A stretch of 11,982 bases of DNA from Gemmatimonadaceae bacterium. Its GTDB lineage: Bacteria > Gemmatimonadota > Gemmatimonadetes > Gemmatimonadales > Gemmatimonadaceae. Under the pieces are notes generated by a model. It was given only the letters and a program-made list of their open reading frames with translations. It did not search any database and was not told the DNA's origin. This document shows, piece by piece, positions 1 through 8,186 of the stretch; the stretch's first letter is position 1; the number at the start of each line of letters is the position of its first letter. A program made the translations under genes and the position numbers. The stretch lies in the NCBI GenBank assembly GCA_017881545.1, contig JADGQU010000039.1, positions 1 to 11,982 on the forward strand, read 5' to 3'.

Positions 1-102
1 TCCCTTCAACTCTTCGCCGCCCAGCATCGTGAGAATGACCGGCTTTCGGGCCGTCTCGATGCGGTAGAGATTCGCGCTGTCGTTTGTGTATGGCTGGGGC
101 AC
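1..102 (-). CDS. Partial hypothetical protein, N-terminal 34 residues
   Basis: The reverse strand reads from a GTG at 102 to the window edge as 34 codons with a natural-looking composition, including LYRIETARKPVILTMLGGEE. The other reverse frames across this stretch turn Arg-rich, as out-of-frame high-GC sequence does. An in-frame TGA lies upstream and GTG 102 is the only usual start codon after it, so that start is the best available, although no Shine-Dalgarno sequence is visible. The segment looks like the start of a small cytosolic beta-rich protein (a strand followed by a GGEELKG turn), but I cannot name a family. The gene is divergent from the dehydrogenase cluster and is cut by the window edge. 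Confidence 0.5.
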   Translation of the reverse strand, partial: MPQPYTNDSANLYRIETARKPVILTMLGGEELKG

Positions 103-292
103 GCGCGAAAAGGGTTGGGCGTGAGTACTTCGTTCGGTAGAAAGACTGCTTCCCGACCTCTTCCGTCACCTCTACAGCCAGGAAATCCCGCTTGATTTTG
201 GGTGCAAAAACCCTCATGTCGCCATCACAAAGATGATATCCACCGGGCCTAGTGCGCCGCCACGGCGGGTCGTAGTTTCCCGTGTCCTCAAC

Positions 293-298
293 GGTGGA
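293..298 (+). promoter_or_regulatory. Ribosome binding site deciding the GMC gene start
   Basis: GGTGGA sits 6 nt before the ATG at 305. The alternative in-frame ATG at 233 has only ACAAAG in front of it, and the 24 residues it would add (Arg/Pro-rich, with no signal peptide) do not resemble the family. This favours 305 as the start. Confidence 0.45.
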
Positions 299-304
299 TT
301 TTCG

Positions 305-2017
305 ATGACTTTGGGCTCCTTCCCGCTCCCATTGCCACAGCGGAAGACGTACGACGTCTGTATCGTGGGGTCTGGTGCGGGCGGAGGAATGGCCGCTTAC
401 GTGCTCACCCGTGCCGGCGCCAACGTACTCCTCCTCGAAGCAGGCGGCCCGTGGGACAACACCACGGACTCGGCGATGCTCAAGATGCCATACGAGTCGC
501 CGCGCCGGGGAGCGTCAACTCCGGATCATCCCTTCGGTGAATTCGACGCCTGCATCGGCGGGTGGGATCTTCCCGGAGAGCCGTTCACCAACGCCGAGGG
601 CACCGAATTCAGGTGGTGGCGCGCGCGAATGGTCGGTGGCCGCACCAATCACTGGGGGCGCATCTCGCTTCGATTCGGCCCCGAGGATTTCAGGGCGAAG
701 AGCCGCGACGGGCTTGGTGACGACTGGCCGATCGCATACTCGGACATCGCCCCGTACTATGACAAAATCGACAAGCTGATCGGAGTCTTCGGCAACAACG
801 ACAATCTGCCGAACCATCCGGGCGGCCATTTTCTGCCGCCTCCTCCGCCGCGCTGCTACGAGTTGATGGTGAAGGACGCGGCCGACCGGCTCAACATCTG
901 GTGCGTTGCCTCGCGTCTCTCGGTGATCACGAAGGCGCACAATGGCCGCATGGCGTGCCACTACTGCGGACAGTGCGGCCGCGGCTGCAAGACGAATTCG
1001 AATTTCTCGTCGACAAACGTGCTGATCGCTCCGGCGCTCAAGACCGGACGACTGACTCTGGTGACCCATGCGATGGCCCGCGAAGTCACGCTCAACAATC
1101 AGGGACTGGCCAGCGGCATCACGTACATCGATACGAAGAGTGGAGCGGAAAGACATGCGGACGCGCGAGTGGTAGTGCTTGCCGCGAGCGCGTGCGAGAC
1201 CGCACGTCTGATGCTCAACTCCAAGTCTCCGCAGTTTCCAAACGGCCTCGCCAACTCGAGCGGAGCCGTCGGGAAGTATCTCACCGATACCACCGGGACC
1301 GATGTCGGGGGCTTCATTCCCAAGATGGTGGATCACGTTCCGCACAACGAAGACGGCGTGGGTGGCAACCACATCTACATGCCGTGGTGGGTCGACAACA
1401 AGAAGCTCGATTTTCCCCGTGGCTACCACATCGAAGTCGGTGGCGGCTTGAATCCGCCCAGTTACGGATTCATGGGTGGGATCCAGCGCTATCCCGGCGG
1501 TGGCGGATATGGAAAGTCCCTCAAGGAAGACTACCGCCGCTACTACGGCGCCCAGGTCTATTTCGCCGGTCGTGGAGAGATGATTCCAAACGACAAGAGC
1601 TATTGCGAGATCGATCCGGTCGTGAAGGACAAGTACGGAATTCCTGTGCTGCGCTTCCACTGGCAGTGGACCGACTACGAGTTCAACCAGGTTCGTCACA
1701 TGCAACAGACCTTCCGTGCGTTGATCGCGGAGATGGGTGGTCAGGTGTTCGACGGGATGCCGGAGCAGCTGAGGGGGTACGGGATCGCGCGCGGCGGCGA
1801 GATCATCCACGAGCTGGGGACAGTTCGCATGGGTGCCGATCCGTCGAAGTCGGTGCTGGACGCCAACTGCCGCGCGCACGATGTGAAAAATCTGTTCGTA
1901 ACCGATGGCGGCCCGTTCGTCTCGCAGGCGGACAAGAATCCGACGTGGACCATACTCGCGCTCGCGATGCGGACGAGCGAATTCATCGCGCAAGAGCGGA
2001 AGCGGGGGGCACTCTGA
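305..2017 (+). CDS. GMC family oxidoreductase, FAD-dependent dehydrogenase large subunit
   Basis: This is a 570-aa flavoprotein that should oxidise an alcohol or sugar hydroxyl with FAD. The N-terminal Rossmann motif YDVCIVGSGAGGG (residues about 16-28) and the LLLEAG strand end bind the ADP part of FAD. MVGGRTNHWG is the second flavin motif of the GMC N-domain. The C-domain has HELGTVRMG (His502) and KNPTWTILALAMR (Asn545), the usual catalytic His/Asn pair. A cysteine cluster C-x2-C-x2-C-x3-C (218, 221, 224, 228) matches the gluconate/glucose/glucoside dehydrogenase branch, where cysteines in this region hold an Fe-S cluster; cluster binding here is inferred. There is no signal peptide of its own. 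The stop overlaps the start of the Tat-bearing small subunit, suggesting piggy-back export to the periplasm. The exact substrate (gluconate, polyol or glycoside C3-OH) cannot be read from the sequence. An in-frame ATG at 233 would give 594 aa. Confidence 0.9.
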   Translation: MTLGSFPLPLPQRKTYDVCIVGSGAGGGMAAYVLTRAGANVLLLEAGGPWDNTTDSAMLKMPYESPRRGASTPDHPFGEFDACIGGWDLPGEPFTNAEGTEFRWWRARMVGGRTNHWGRISLRFGPEDFRAKSRDGLGDDWPIAYSDIAPYYDKIDKLIGVFGNNDNLPNHPGGHFLPPPPPRCYELMVKDAADRLNIWCVASRLSVITKAHNGRMACHYCGQCGRGCKTNSNFSSTNVLIAPALKTGRLTLVTHAMAREVTLNNQGLASGITYIDTKSGAERHADARVVVLAASACETARLMLNSKSPQFPNGLANSSGAVGKYLTDTTGTDVGGFIPKMVDHVPHNEDGVGGNHIYMPWWVDNKKLDFPRGYHIEVGGGLNPPSYGFMGGIQRYPGGGGYGKSLKEDYRRYYGAQVYFAGRGEMIPNDKSYCEIDPVVKDKYGIPVLRFHWQWTDYEFNQVRHMQQTFRALIAEMGGQVFDGMPEQLRGYGIARGGEIIHELGTVRMGADPSKSVLDANCRAHDVKNLFVTDGGPFVSQADKNPTWTILALAMRTSEFIAQERKRGAL

Positions 2018-2760
2018 TGTCGAACCGAGACAAGAGTTCAATGCAAGACACACAGAAAGAGGACGAGAACGGCGGGTGCGAAGACTCCCCGCAGCTCGCG
2101 GCCGAAGACGCAGTGCCCGGAAAGGAGATAAGCCGGCGCGATGCCGTCCAGCTTCTGGCGGCGCTTCCAGTCGCCGCATTTCTGAGCTGGCCGACGGCCG
2201 AACAGGAGAAAGTTCGCCGTTTCGTCGACAATGCTTTGGGCGCGGCAGCGGAAGGGACTCCGTTCGCGCCGAAATTCTTCACGGCGGCGGAATTCAGGAC
2301 AGCGCGCATCCTCGCGGACATGATCATCCCTCGCGACGAGAGATCGGGTAACGCCAGCGATGCCGGCGTTCCCGAGTTCATGGACTTCACGATGACCGAT
2401 CGGCCGAACGCACAGAAGTGGATGCGGGACGGACTCGCCTGGATCAATGCCCAATCGAATACCAGGTTCGGAAAGGCGTTCGCCGACGCGACAGCATCGC
2501 AGCGCGAAGCAATCCTCAACGACATTGCGTGGCCTGAGCGCGCGACCCCAGCCATGACGGATGGAGTCAGCTTCTTCAACCGGTTCCGCGACATGACGGC
2601 GTCCGGATTCTGGTCCAGCAGGGTCGGCGTGAAGGATCTCAAGTATGAAGGCAATCTCTTCGTGCCCGATTGGAACGGGTGCCCTCCGGCCGCACTCAAG
2701 AAACTGGGCGTGACATACGCAAAGTTCGACAGAAAGAAGCAGCGCCTCACGCCCGATTGA
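2017..2760 (+). CDS. Gluconate 2-dehydrogenase subunit 3 family protein, Tat-exported small subunit
   Basis: The product is 247 aa. After a hydrophilic leader of about 35 residues comes a twin-arginine signal (ISRRDAVQLLAALPVAAFL, residues 38-56), so export in folded form is expected. The mature part opens with FFTAAEFRTARILADMIIPR, the hallmark of the gluconate 2-dehydrogenase subunit 3 family (gamma subunit of FAD-dependent glucose/gluconate dehydrogenases). In studied members this subunit stabilises the flavoprotein and carries it through Tat, because the large subunit has no signal. Here the start overlaps the GMC stop by one base (TGATG), with a G-run at 2004-2009 as a possible ribosome binding site, so the two are translationally coupled. 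The order is large then small. No cytochrome c subunit follows, so the electron acceptor is not encoded here. ATG 2041 is a possible internal start that keeps the Tat motif. Confidence 0.88.
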   Translation: MSNRDKSSMQDTQKEDENGGCEDSPQLAAEDAVPGKEISRRDAVQLLAALPVAAFLSWPTAEQEKVRRFVDNALGAAAEGTPFAPKFFTAAEFRTARILADMIIPRDERSGNASDAGVPEFMDFTMTDRPNAQKWMRDGLAWINAQSNTRFGKAFADATASQREAILNDIAWPERATPAMTDGVSFFNRFRDMTASGFWSSRVGVKDLKYEGNLFVPDWNGCPPAALKKLGVTYAKFDRKKQRLTPD

Positions 2761-2792
2761 TTCACTGACCGCGAACCCCTTCGGCTAAAGAC

Positions 2793-4034
2793 ATGAGCTC
2801 AGAACGACTTGGCATCGGTTTCGTGGGAAGCGGTTTCAACGCCCGCTTTCATATTCAGTCGCTGACATCGGTCCGGGAGATCGATGTCCGTGGAGTCTGG
2901 AGTCCGAACGAGAAGAACGCGGCTTCTTCGGCGGCGTTGGCGCGCGAGCTCGACGTCGGCGAGGCGCGTCCGTACAAATCCATCAAGGACATGGTCGCCG
3001 ATCCGGCGATCAATGCGCTCTGGGTGTGCGGTCCAAACCAGGCGCGGGTCGCGAACATCGAAGAGATAGTCGGGGCGATCAAGAGCGGCGCCGGAACCCT
3101 CCGTGGCATCGCCTGCGAAAAGCCGCTTGCGCGGAACGTGGCCGAAGCAAAGAAAGTGTCCGAGCTTGCGCGCAGTGTCGGCCTGAGCACCGGGTACCTG
3201 GAAAACCAGCTATTCTCCCCCGACATCACCCGCGGCCGCGAGCTGATATGGGCCCGTGGCGCCTCCCTGACGGGTCGCCCATACCTGGCCCGGGCGGCTG
3301 AGGAGCACAGCGGCCCGCACATGCCATGGTTCTGGCAGGGGTCGCTTCAGGGCGGCGGAGTCCTCAACGACATGATGTGCCACTCCGTCGAAGTGGTGCG
3401 GCATCTCCTCACCAAGCCGGGGTCTCCGCGCTCTTCCATCAAGCCGGTCCGGATCAGCGCCCACATCGCATCCCTCAAGTGGTCACGCCCCAAATACGCC
3501 AAGCAGCTCTCGGAAACGATGGGAAAGGAAGTTGATTACACCAACCATCCGTCCGAAGATTTCGCCCGTGCCACAATAGAGTACGAGTCCGAGGAGGGCG
3601 AGCCGCTTGTCGGCGAGGTAACGACCTCGTGGGCGTTCATAGGGGCGGGCCTCCGGCTGTCGGCGGAACTGCTGGGGCCCGAGTACTCGATGTCGTGGAA
3701 CACACTCGACTCGAGCCTGAAGATGTTTTTCAGCAGAGAAGTAAGAGGGAAAGCGGGTGAGGATTTGGTGGAAAAGCAGAACGCCGAGATGGGCTTGATG
3801 CCCGTAGTCTCGGAAGAGGCGTCGGCTTACGGGTACAGTGCCGAGAACCGTCACATGGCCCGCGCGTTCCTGAGCGGTGAGAAGCCGATGCTCACTTTTG
3901 ACGACGGTCTCGAGGTCGTGAAGATCCTCATGGCGGCCTATATGAGCGCCGAACAGGGCAAGACGATCGACTTTCCCCCGGCCGGTCTGGATTCCTTCGT
4001 CTCAGCGGTAGCAAAAGGGACCTGGAAGCCGTGA
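2793..4034 (+). CDS. Gfo/Idh/MocA family NAD(P)-dependent oxidoreductase
   Basis: This 413-aa protein is probably a cytoplasmic NAD(P)-dependent dehydrogenase of a sugar, inositol or keto-sugar. The N-terminal Rossmann motif is GFVGSGFNARFH (residues about 9-20). The family EKP motif is present in CEKPLARN, with the expected catalytic Lys at 110. The second active-site motif D-x3-H appears as NDMMCHSVEVV (Asp193, His197). The remainder, up to about residue 400, fits the beta-sheet substrate domain. It starts 32 bp after the small subunit gene on the same strand and is likely in the same transcript. I see no signal peptide, so it would act on imported product of the periplasmic dehydrogenase or on a related sugar. 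The family is too broad for a substrate call. The ribosome binding site is weak (CTAAAG). Confidence 0.87.
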   Translation: MSSERLGIGFVGSGFNARFHIQSLTSVREIDVRGVWSPNEKNAASSAALARELDVGEARPYKSIKDMVADPAINALWVCGPNQARVANIEEIVGAIKSGAGTLRGIACEKPLARNVAEAKKVSELARSVGLSTGYLENQLFSPDITRGRELIWARGASLTGRPYLARAAEEHSGPHMPWFWQGSLQGGGVLNDMMCHSVEVVRHLLTKPGSPRSSIKPVRISAHIASLKWSRPKYAKQLSETMGKEVDYTNHPSEDFARATIEYESEEGEPLVGEVTTSWAFIGAGLRLSAELLGPEYSMSWNTLDSSLKMFFSREVRGKAGEDLVEKQNAEMGLMPVVSEEASAYGYSAENRHMARAFLSGEKPMLTFDDGLEVVKILMAAYMSAEQGKTIDFPPAGLDSFVSAVAKGTWKP

Positions 4035-4131
4035 GCTTGCCAATGGATGAGCTTGACCATATGTTTCGCTCAGTCAAGGCCGTGGCACAGCCAATGCTAC
4101 AGCTGAGGTTGGACACCGCCTTCGAGAAAAT

Positions 4132-4443
4132 ATGAAGCTCGCTCATCTGACACTCATCCTCGCCCTCGGCGCTACCGGCGCCGCCTGCACCGTGGAGCGC
4201 ACCCCCGTTCCGCAGCCTACGGGACGCGTTGCAAGCGCGGCTACCTCCGACCTGCCGCAGGTTCCACTTCTATTCGTCGTGGACGGAGTGCGCCTCCAGC
4301 GCGATCAGGTGCCGACGCTGGCCGACGACCAGATCGCGGCGGTCCGCGTGATCAAGGGACATGTCGCGCTCAAGCAGTACGGCCCGGACGCGTCGTACGG
4401 GGTCGTTTTGATCACGACAAAGGGCGCGACTCCTCGATCGTGA
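4132..4443 (+). CDS. Small lipoprotein with a stand-alone TonB-receptor plug-like domain
   Basis: The product is 103 aa. Residues 1-18 form a lipoprotein signal peptide ending ATGAAC, with Cys19 as the lipidated residue; Gly at -3 makes the lipobox slightly atypical. After a Pro/Ala linker, residues about 45-99 read LLFVVDGVRLQ, DQIAAVRVIKG and YGPDASYGVVLITTKG. These follow, in order, the conserved blocks of the plug domain of SusC/RagA-type TonB-dependent receptors (VVDGV, then I..I.VLKD, then YG..A.GVVLITTK). There is no TonB box, beta-barrel or carboxypeptidase-like domain, so it cannot be a transporter. It may bind a receptor, or be a domesticated plug used for another envelope role. It lies 97 bp after the oxidoreductase gene, on the same strand, and is followed by two hairpins. 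The gene call is firm; the function is unknown. Confidence 0.75.
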   Translation: MKLAHLTLILALGATGAACTVERTPVPQPTGRVASAATSDLPQVPLLFVVDGVRLQRDQVPTLADDQIAAVRVIKGHVALKQYGPDASYGVVLITTKGATPRS

Positions 4444-4450
4444 CCCGAGC

Positions 4451-4479
4451 TTAGGCGACTGGCTCGAAGAGTCGCCTAA
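4451..4479 (+). other. Perfect 10-bp inverted repeat (RNA hairpin) after the plug-like lipoprotein gene
   Basis: TTAGGCGACT (4451-4460) and AGTCGCCTAA (4470-4479) are exact reverse complements around a 9-nt loop, starting 8 bp after the stop codon. No T-run follows, so on its own it is not a standard terminator. It may protect the mRNA 3' end or act with the next hairpin. Confidence 0.6.
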
Positions 4480-4497
4480 CCAGCAGAATCTCATGAC

Positions 4498-4526
4498 AAA
4501 AAGGGCATCCGGTCGGATGCCCTTTT
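4498..4526 (+). terminator. Rho-independent terminator, possibly bidirectional
   Basis: AAAAGGGCATCC (4499-4510) pairs perfectly with GGATGCCCTTTT (4515-4526) around the loop GGTC. An 8-bp GC-rich core is flanked by an A-run and a short T-run, so it could work in either direction. It should end transcription from the dehydrogenase/lipoprotein side. Only 37 bases separate it from the UPF0182 start codon. Confidence 0.75.
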
Positions 4527-4563
4527 GTGTTCCTGGGCTCCGTGCTGCATGTTCTTCGTCAGC

Positions 4564-7374
4564 ATGAGCATTCCATTTGAACGCCCCGCGCCCGGGCGCC
4601 TGCCTCCACTCCCGCCCTCGTTTCGGCGGATCGTGTTGTGGATCGTCGCCGCAGTATTCTTTGCGCTCATCATCGTTCCCTGGCTCGCCAGCTTTTTCAC
4701 CGACTGGCTCTGGTTCAAGGAAGTCGGTTTTCAGACGGTCTTCGCCACATCGCTGATCTGGCGGATCGGACTCTTCATTGTGGGTGGTGCTTTCACCTTC
4801 GCCTGGTTCTACGGCAATGTGCGGATGGCGCGCGGCGCCGGGACCGGCTTCCCAGTGCTGTTCGTGAATCGCGGCGACGGCGTGACCGTCGATATCTCGC
4901 GGATGTTCACGAAACTCTTTTTCCCCGCCGCGATTCTTCTTTCGTTCTTGACGGCGGTCTCGCTCTCCGCTTGGTGGCTGACGATTCTCAAGGGAATGAA
5001 CGGCGTGGCGCTCGGAGCGCGGGATCCGCTCTTCAACCGCGATATCTCGTTCTATCTCTTTCGCCTCCCCCTGATATCGGGAGTGCTGGGCACACTGACA
5101 ACGCTGACGCTGCTGTCGTTCGTCGGGACGGCCGCCATGTATTGGCTGCGGAACGAAATCACGCTGCCTCCGCGCCGCGCGTCGGCCAAGCCGAGGGCAG
5201 CGCGTCATCTCGGTTTACTCCTGGCGCTGGTGTTCGTGCTGCTGGCGCTGCGCACGTGGATCGTCGACACGTCCGGGCTTCTCTTCTCGACCACCGGCCC
5301 ACTCACGGGCGCCAGCTACACCGACATTCATATCACGCTGCCGGGACTCTACATCTCCGCGGTCGCGGGAATCCTCGCGGCGGCGTGGGTCCTCTTCGGA
5401 ATCGCGCGCGACAAACTCGTCTGGTCCGCCGTCTCGGCGACCGTTTTCTACCTGGCAGTGAGCGTGCTGGCCCGCGGGATAGTGCCGGCCGCGTTCCAGA
5501 AGCTCGTCGTCTCGGCCAACGAGCTGACGCGGGAGACGCCTTACATCAGGCGACACATCGAGGCCACCCGCAACGCGTGGGGGCTGGACAAGGTCGAGGG
5601 CAGGGACCTCTCGGGCGAAGTGCAGCTCACGAATGCGAACATAAAGGCGAACGCGGCCACCGTAGATAACGTGCGGCTCTGGGAGCGCGATCTGCTGATG
5701 CAGACGTTCAAGCAGCTCCAGGAGATTCGGACGTACTACGACTTCGTGTCCTCGGACGACGACCGTTACATGATCGATGGCAAGTACCGACAGGTTCACA
5801 TCGCGGCGCGCGAGCTGAATTCCGCGTCGCTTCCCACCCGGACATTCATCAATTCGAGGCTGACTTTCACGCACGGAATGGGCGTCACCATGGCTCCCGT
5901 GAACCAGGTGACCAGCGAAGGCCTGCCCGTTCTCTTCATCAAGGATGTGCCGCCGGTGTCGACGGTCTCGATCAAGCTCACCCGCCCCCAGGTCTACTAT
6001 GGCGAGCTGACCAACGAATACGTCTTCGTCGGAACGGGACAGCAGGAGTTTGACTATCCCGCGGGCGACCAGAACATCTACACCAAGTACACCGGCCGTG
6101 GTGGGGTCCCCATCGGATCATTCCTAAGGCGAGTGTTGTACGCGTTCCAGTTTGGCTCGCTCAAGATCCTTCTTTCCGATGACATCAAGGGAAGCGCGAG
6201 AGTTCTCTACCGGCGCAACATCATGGAGCGCGCGACGACCGCGATGCCATTTCTCGACTTTGACGCCGATCCGTACCTCGTAATCACCGACGCCGGGCAA
6301 TTGAAATGGATCCTCGATGCCTACACTGTGAGCGATGCCTATCCGTACGCGCAGCCCACGCCGGATGGAACCACCTACATGCGGAACAGCGTAAAGGTTG
6401 TGATCGACGCCTACGATGGAACGGTTGACGCGTACATCGCGGAGCCGAACGACCCGGTTATCCAGACGTACGCGAAAATCTTCGGCGGAATCTTCAAGCC
6501 GATCAGCGCGATGCCGGCGGACATCCGGAGACACGTTCGCTATCCCGGCGATCTGTTCAGGATCCAGACTGCATTGCACGCGACGTATCACATGACCGAG
6601 CCCGATGCGTTCTACCATCGCGAGGATCAGTGGCAGATCCCGGGCGGCCTCAACAAGGCTACGAACGAGAATCCGTTCATGCGCCACATCATCATGCGCC
6701 TGCCCGGAGAAAAGAATCCCGAGTTCATCTTCATGACGCCCTTCACACCGCGGGGGAAGGACAATCTCGCCGCGTGGATGGTGGCGCGGATGGACGGCGA
6801 GAATTACGGAAAGCTCTCGGTGTACCGGTTCCCCAAGCAGAGCCTCGTTTACGGGCCGAAGCAGATCGCGAATCGCATCAATCAGGACACCGATATCTCG
6901 AGGCAGCTCACGCTGTGGGATCAGAAAGGCTCGGAGGTAATAAGGGGCGAGCTGCTGGTGATTCCGATCGAGGAATCACTCATCTACGTGCAGCCGATCT
7001 ACCTTCGCGCCGAGGGGGGCAACATTCCCGAGCTGAAGCGCGTGGTGGTTGCGCACGAGAACAGGGTCGTGATGGGCGAGACGCTGGAGGAAGGGCTCAA
7101 CGCTCTGTTCGGCTCGGGTGCAGCGGCGCAAGCGCGAACCAATGTGCAGGATTCGCTCAGCGCGCTTGGAGTCGAGCCGTCAGTAGTTGGGGGCGGAGCG
7201 GCTCCGGCCGCCGGTGCCGCGTCCACCACTGCTGCCAGCGCGCTTCTTCGGGAGGCGCAGACGCACTACGACCGCGCGATCGCCGCCCAGCGAGCGGGCA
7301 ATTGGTCGGAGTACGGACGCGAGATCGACCAGCTTGGTGCCACGATCCGCGCCCTCAGGGCGGGAAAGAACTAG
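4564..7374 (+). CDS. UPF0182 family membrane protein
   Basis: The product is 936 aa, typical of this family. The N-terminal third has about seven membrane segments (roughly residues 23-45, 64-84, 119-141, 165-195, 215-235, 259-281, 287-311). The large remainder is probably extracytoplasmic and carries stretches typical of UPF0182 proteins: LYRRNIMERA, MPFLDFDADPYLVI, YPGDLFRIQ, MTEPDAFYHREDQW, MTPFTPRGKDNLAAWM and YVQPIYLRA. An Ala/Gly-rich linker (about 860-890) leads to a final helical segment (HYDRAIAAQRAGNW). The biochemical function of the family is not established. The start at ATG 4564 (MSIPFERPAPG) places a Pro-rich leader before the first helix; ATG 4549 and TTG 4525 are in frame, but the latter lies inside the terminator. 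No clear ribosome binding site is seen. It converges on the response regulator gene, 35 bp away. Confidence 0.92.
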   Translation: MSIPFERPAPGRLPPLPPSFRRIVLWIVAAVFFALIIVPWLASFFTDWLWFKEVGFQTVFATSLIWRIGLFIVGGAFTFAWFYGNVRMARGAGTGFPVLFVNRGDGVTVDISRMFTKLFFPAAILLSFLTAVSLSAWWLTILKGMNGVALGARDPLFNRDISFYLFRLPLISGVLGTLTTLTLLSFVGTAAMYWLRNEITLPPRRASAKPRAARHLGLLLALVFVLLALRTWIVDTSGLLFSTTGPLTGASYTDIHITLPGLYISAVAGILAAAWVLFGIARDKLVWSAVSATVFYLAVSVLARGIVPAAFQKLVVSANELTRETPYIRRHIEATRNAWGLDKVEGRDLSGEVQLTNANIKANAATVDNVRLWERDLLMQTFKQLQEIRTYYDFVSSDDDRYMIDGKYRQVHIAARELNSASLPTRTFINSRLTFTHGMGVTMAPVNQVTSEGLPVLFIKDVPPVSTVSIKLTRPQVYYGELTNEYVFVGTGQQEFDYPAGDQNIYTKYTGRGGVPIGSFLRRVLYAFQFGSLKILLSDDIKGSARVLYRRNIMERATTAMPFLDFDADPYLVITDAGQLKWILDAYTVSDAYPYAQPTPDGTTYMRNSVKVVIDAYDGTVDAYIAEPNDPVIQTYAKIFGGIFKPISAMPADIRRHVRYPGDLFRIQTALHATYHMTEPDAFYHREDQWQIPGGLNKATNENPFMRHIIMRLPGEKNPEFIFMTPFTPRGKDNLAAWMVARMDGENYGKLSVYRFPKQSLVYGPKQIANRINQDTDISRQLTLWDQKGSEVIRGELLVIPIEESLIYVQPIYLRAEGGNIPELKRVVVAHENRVVMGETLEEGLNALFGSGAAAQARTNVQDSLSALGVEPSVVGGGAAPAAGAASTTAASALLREAQTHYDRAIAAQRAGNWSEYGREIDQLGATIRALRAGKN

Positions 7375-7409
7375 CGGAATTCCGCCGTCCTCAGCCGCCA
7401 GGATGAATC

Positions 7410-8186
7410 TCATGTGGCGCGCTTCAGAAATTCCTGCACTGCCTTCCGATAGCTTCGCCCGGTCGTGATGCGCTTGCCGTTCCGCAGAATCAGGAGCTGG
7501 TCTCCCTGATCAAACGGCTGTGCCTCGCGCACCTGCGCCGTATTCACGATCGTCGACCGGTGAACGCGCAGGAACCTATTGCTGGGCAGGCGCGCCTCGA
7601 GCCTGCTCAGCGGCTCGCGCACATCGTACGCGACTTCGGCGAGATGGATTCTCGCCAGGTCGTCGCGCGCCTGAATCCAGAAGATTTCGTCGGGGTCGAG
7701 GAAGAGGATCTTCCCGTTCACCTTGACGCCGATCCTGTTCTTCGGCGCGTCGAGCTGCCCGACGTACTTCATGAGCGCGGCAAGCTGCGACGACACGCTC
7801 GTCTGCGGTGATTCCTTGAGTCTCTTTTTTGCCCGGTCGAGTGTCTGGTGGAATCTCACGTGATCGACGGGCTTGAGAAGGTAGTCGAACGCGCCGAACT
7901 CGAAGGCTGAAACAGCGTAGTCGTCGAAGGCGGTGACAAAGATGACCGGTGGCATCTTGTCGGTGCCGACCTCGGAGATGACATCGAATCCATCCAGCTC
8001 AGGCATCTGCACGTCGAGGAACACCAGATCGGGCTGCTGCGCGCGTATCGCCGCGACCGCCTCGAGTCCGTTCTGGCACTCGCCGACTACTTCGACATCG
8101 GGGGCCTGCGCGAGCAGCGAGCAAAGCCGTTGGCGCGCGAGCGTCTCGTCGTCGATCACCAGAACACGCAGAGTCTGTTCGGTCAT
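7410..8186 (-). CDS. LytTR-family response regulator
   Basis: The product is 258 aa. The receiver domain (residues about 6-120) has the acidic pair Asp12/Asp13, phospho-acceptor Asp58 in LVFLDVQMP, Thr85 and Lys105 in LLKPVDH, so all phosphorylation residues are present. A linker leads to a LytTR DNA-binding domain (about 150-255) with IFWIQARDD, FLRVHRSTIVN and GRSYRKAV, as in AlgR, LytR and AgrA regulators, which bind direct repeats with a beta-fold domain. Its start overlaps the kinase stop by 4 bp (ATGA), so the two are co-translated partners. Target genes are not evident; I did not identify a LytTR direct-repeat site in the nearby intergenic regions. Confidence 0.95.
   Translation of the reverse strand: MTEQTLRVLVIDDETLARQRLCSLLAQAPDVEVVGECQNGLEAVAAIRAQQPDLVFLDVQMPELDGFDVISEVGTDKMPPVIFVTAFDDYAVSAFEFGAFDYLLKPVDHVRFHQTLDRAKKRLKESPQTSVSSQLAALMKYVGQLDAPKNRIGVKVNGKILFLDPDEIFWIQARDDLARIHLAEVAYDVREPLSRLEARLPSNRFLRVHRSTIVNTAQVREAQPFDQGDQLLILRNGKRITTGRSYRKAVQEFLKRAT

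Noticed and set aside
515..2179. Long minus-strand open frame (554 codons) opposite the GMC gene
   Set aside because: It is antisense to a clear GMC dehydrogenase, is rich in Arg, His and Val with no recognisable motif, and is the usual by-product of high-GC codon use.
4052..4078. Inverted repeat CTTGAC/GTCAAG in the gap before the plug-like lipoprotein, with a TTGACC that resembles a -35 box
   Set aside because: No matching -10 box at the right distance, and a 6-bp repeat is expected by chance.
4270..5208. Minus-strand open frame of 312 codons over the terminator and the UPF0182 N-terminus
   Set aside because: It is highly charged, low-complexity Arg/Glu/Pro sequence that runs through a terminator hairpin and two real genes; it is a shadow frame.
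7374..7385. Palindrome GCGGAATTCCGC just after the UPF0182 stop
   Set aside because: It has no loop and no T-run, so it cannot be a normal terminator, and a single 12-bp palindrome in a 35-bp convergent gap is weak evidence for a binding site.
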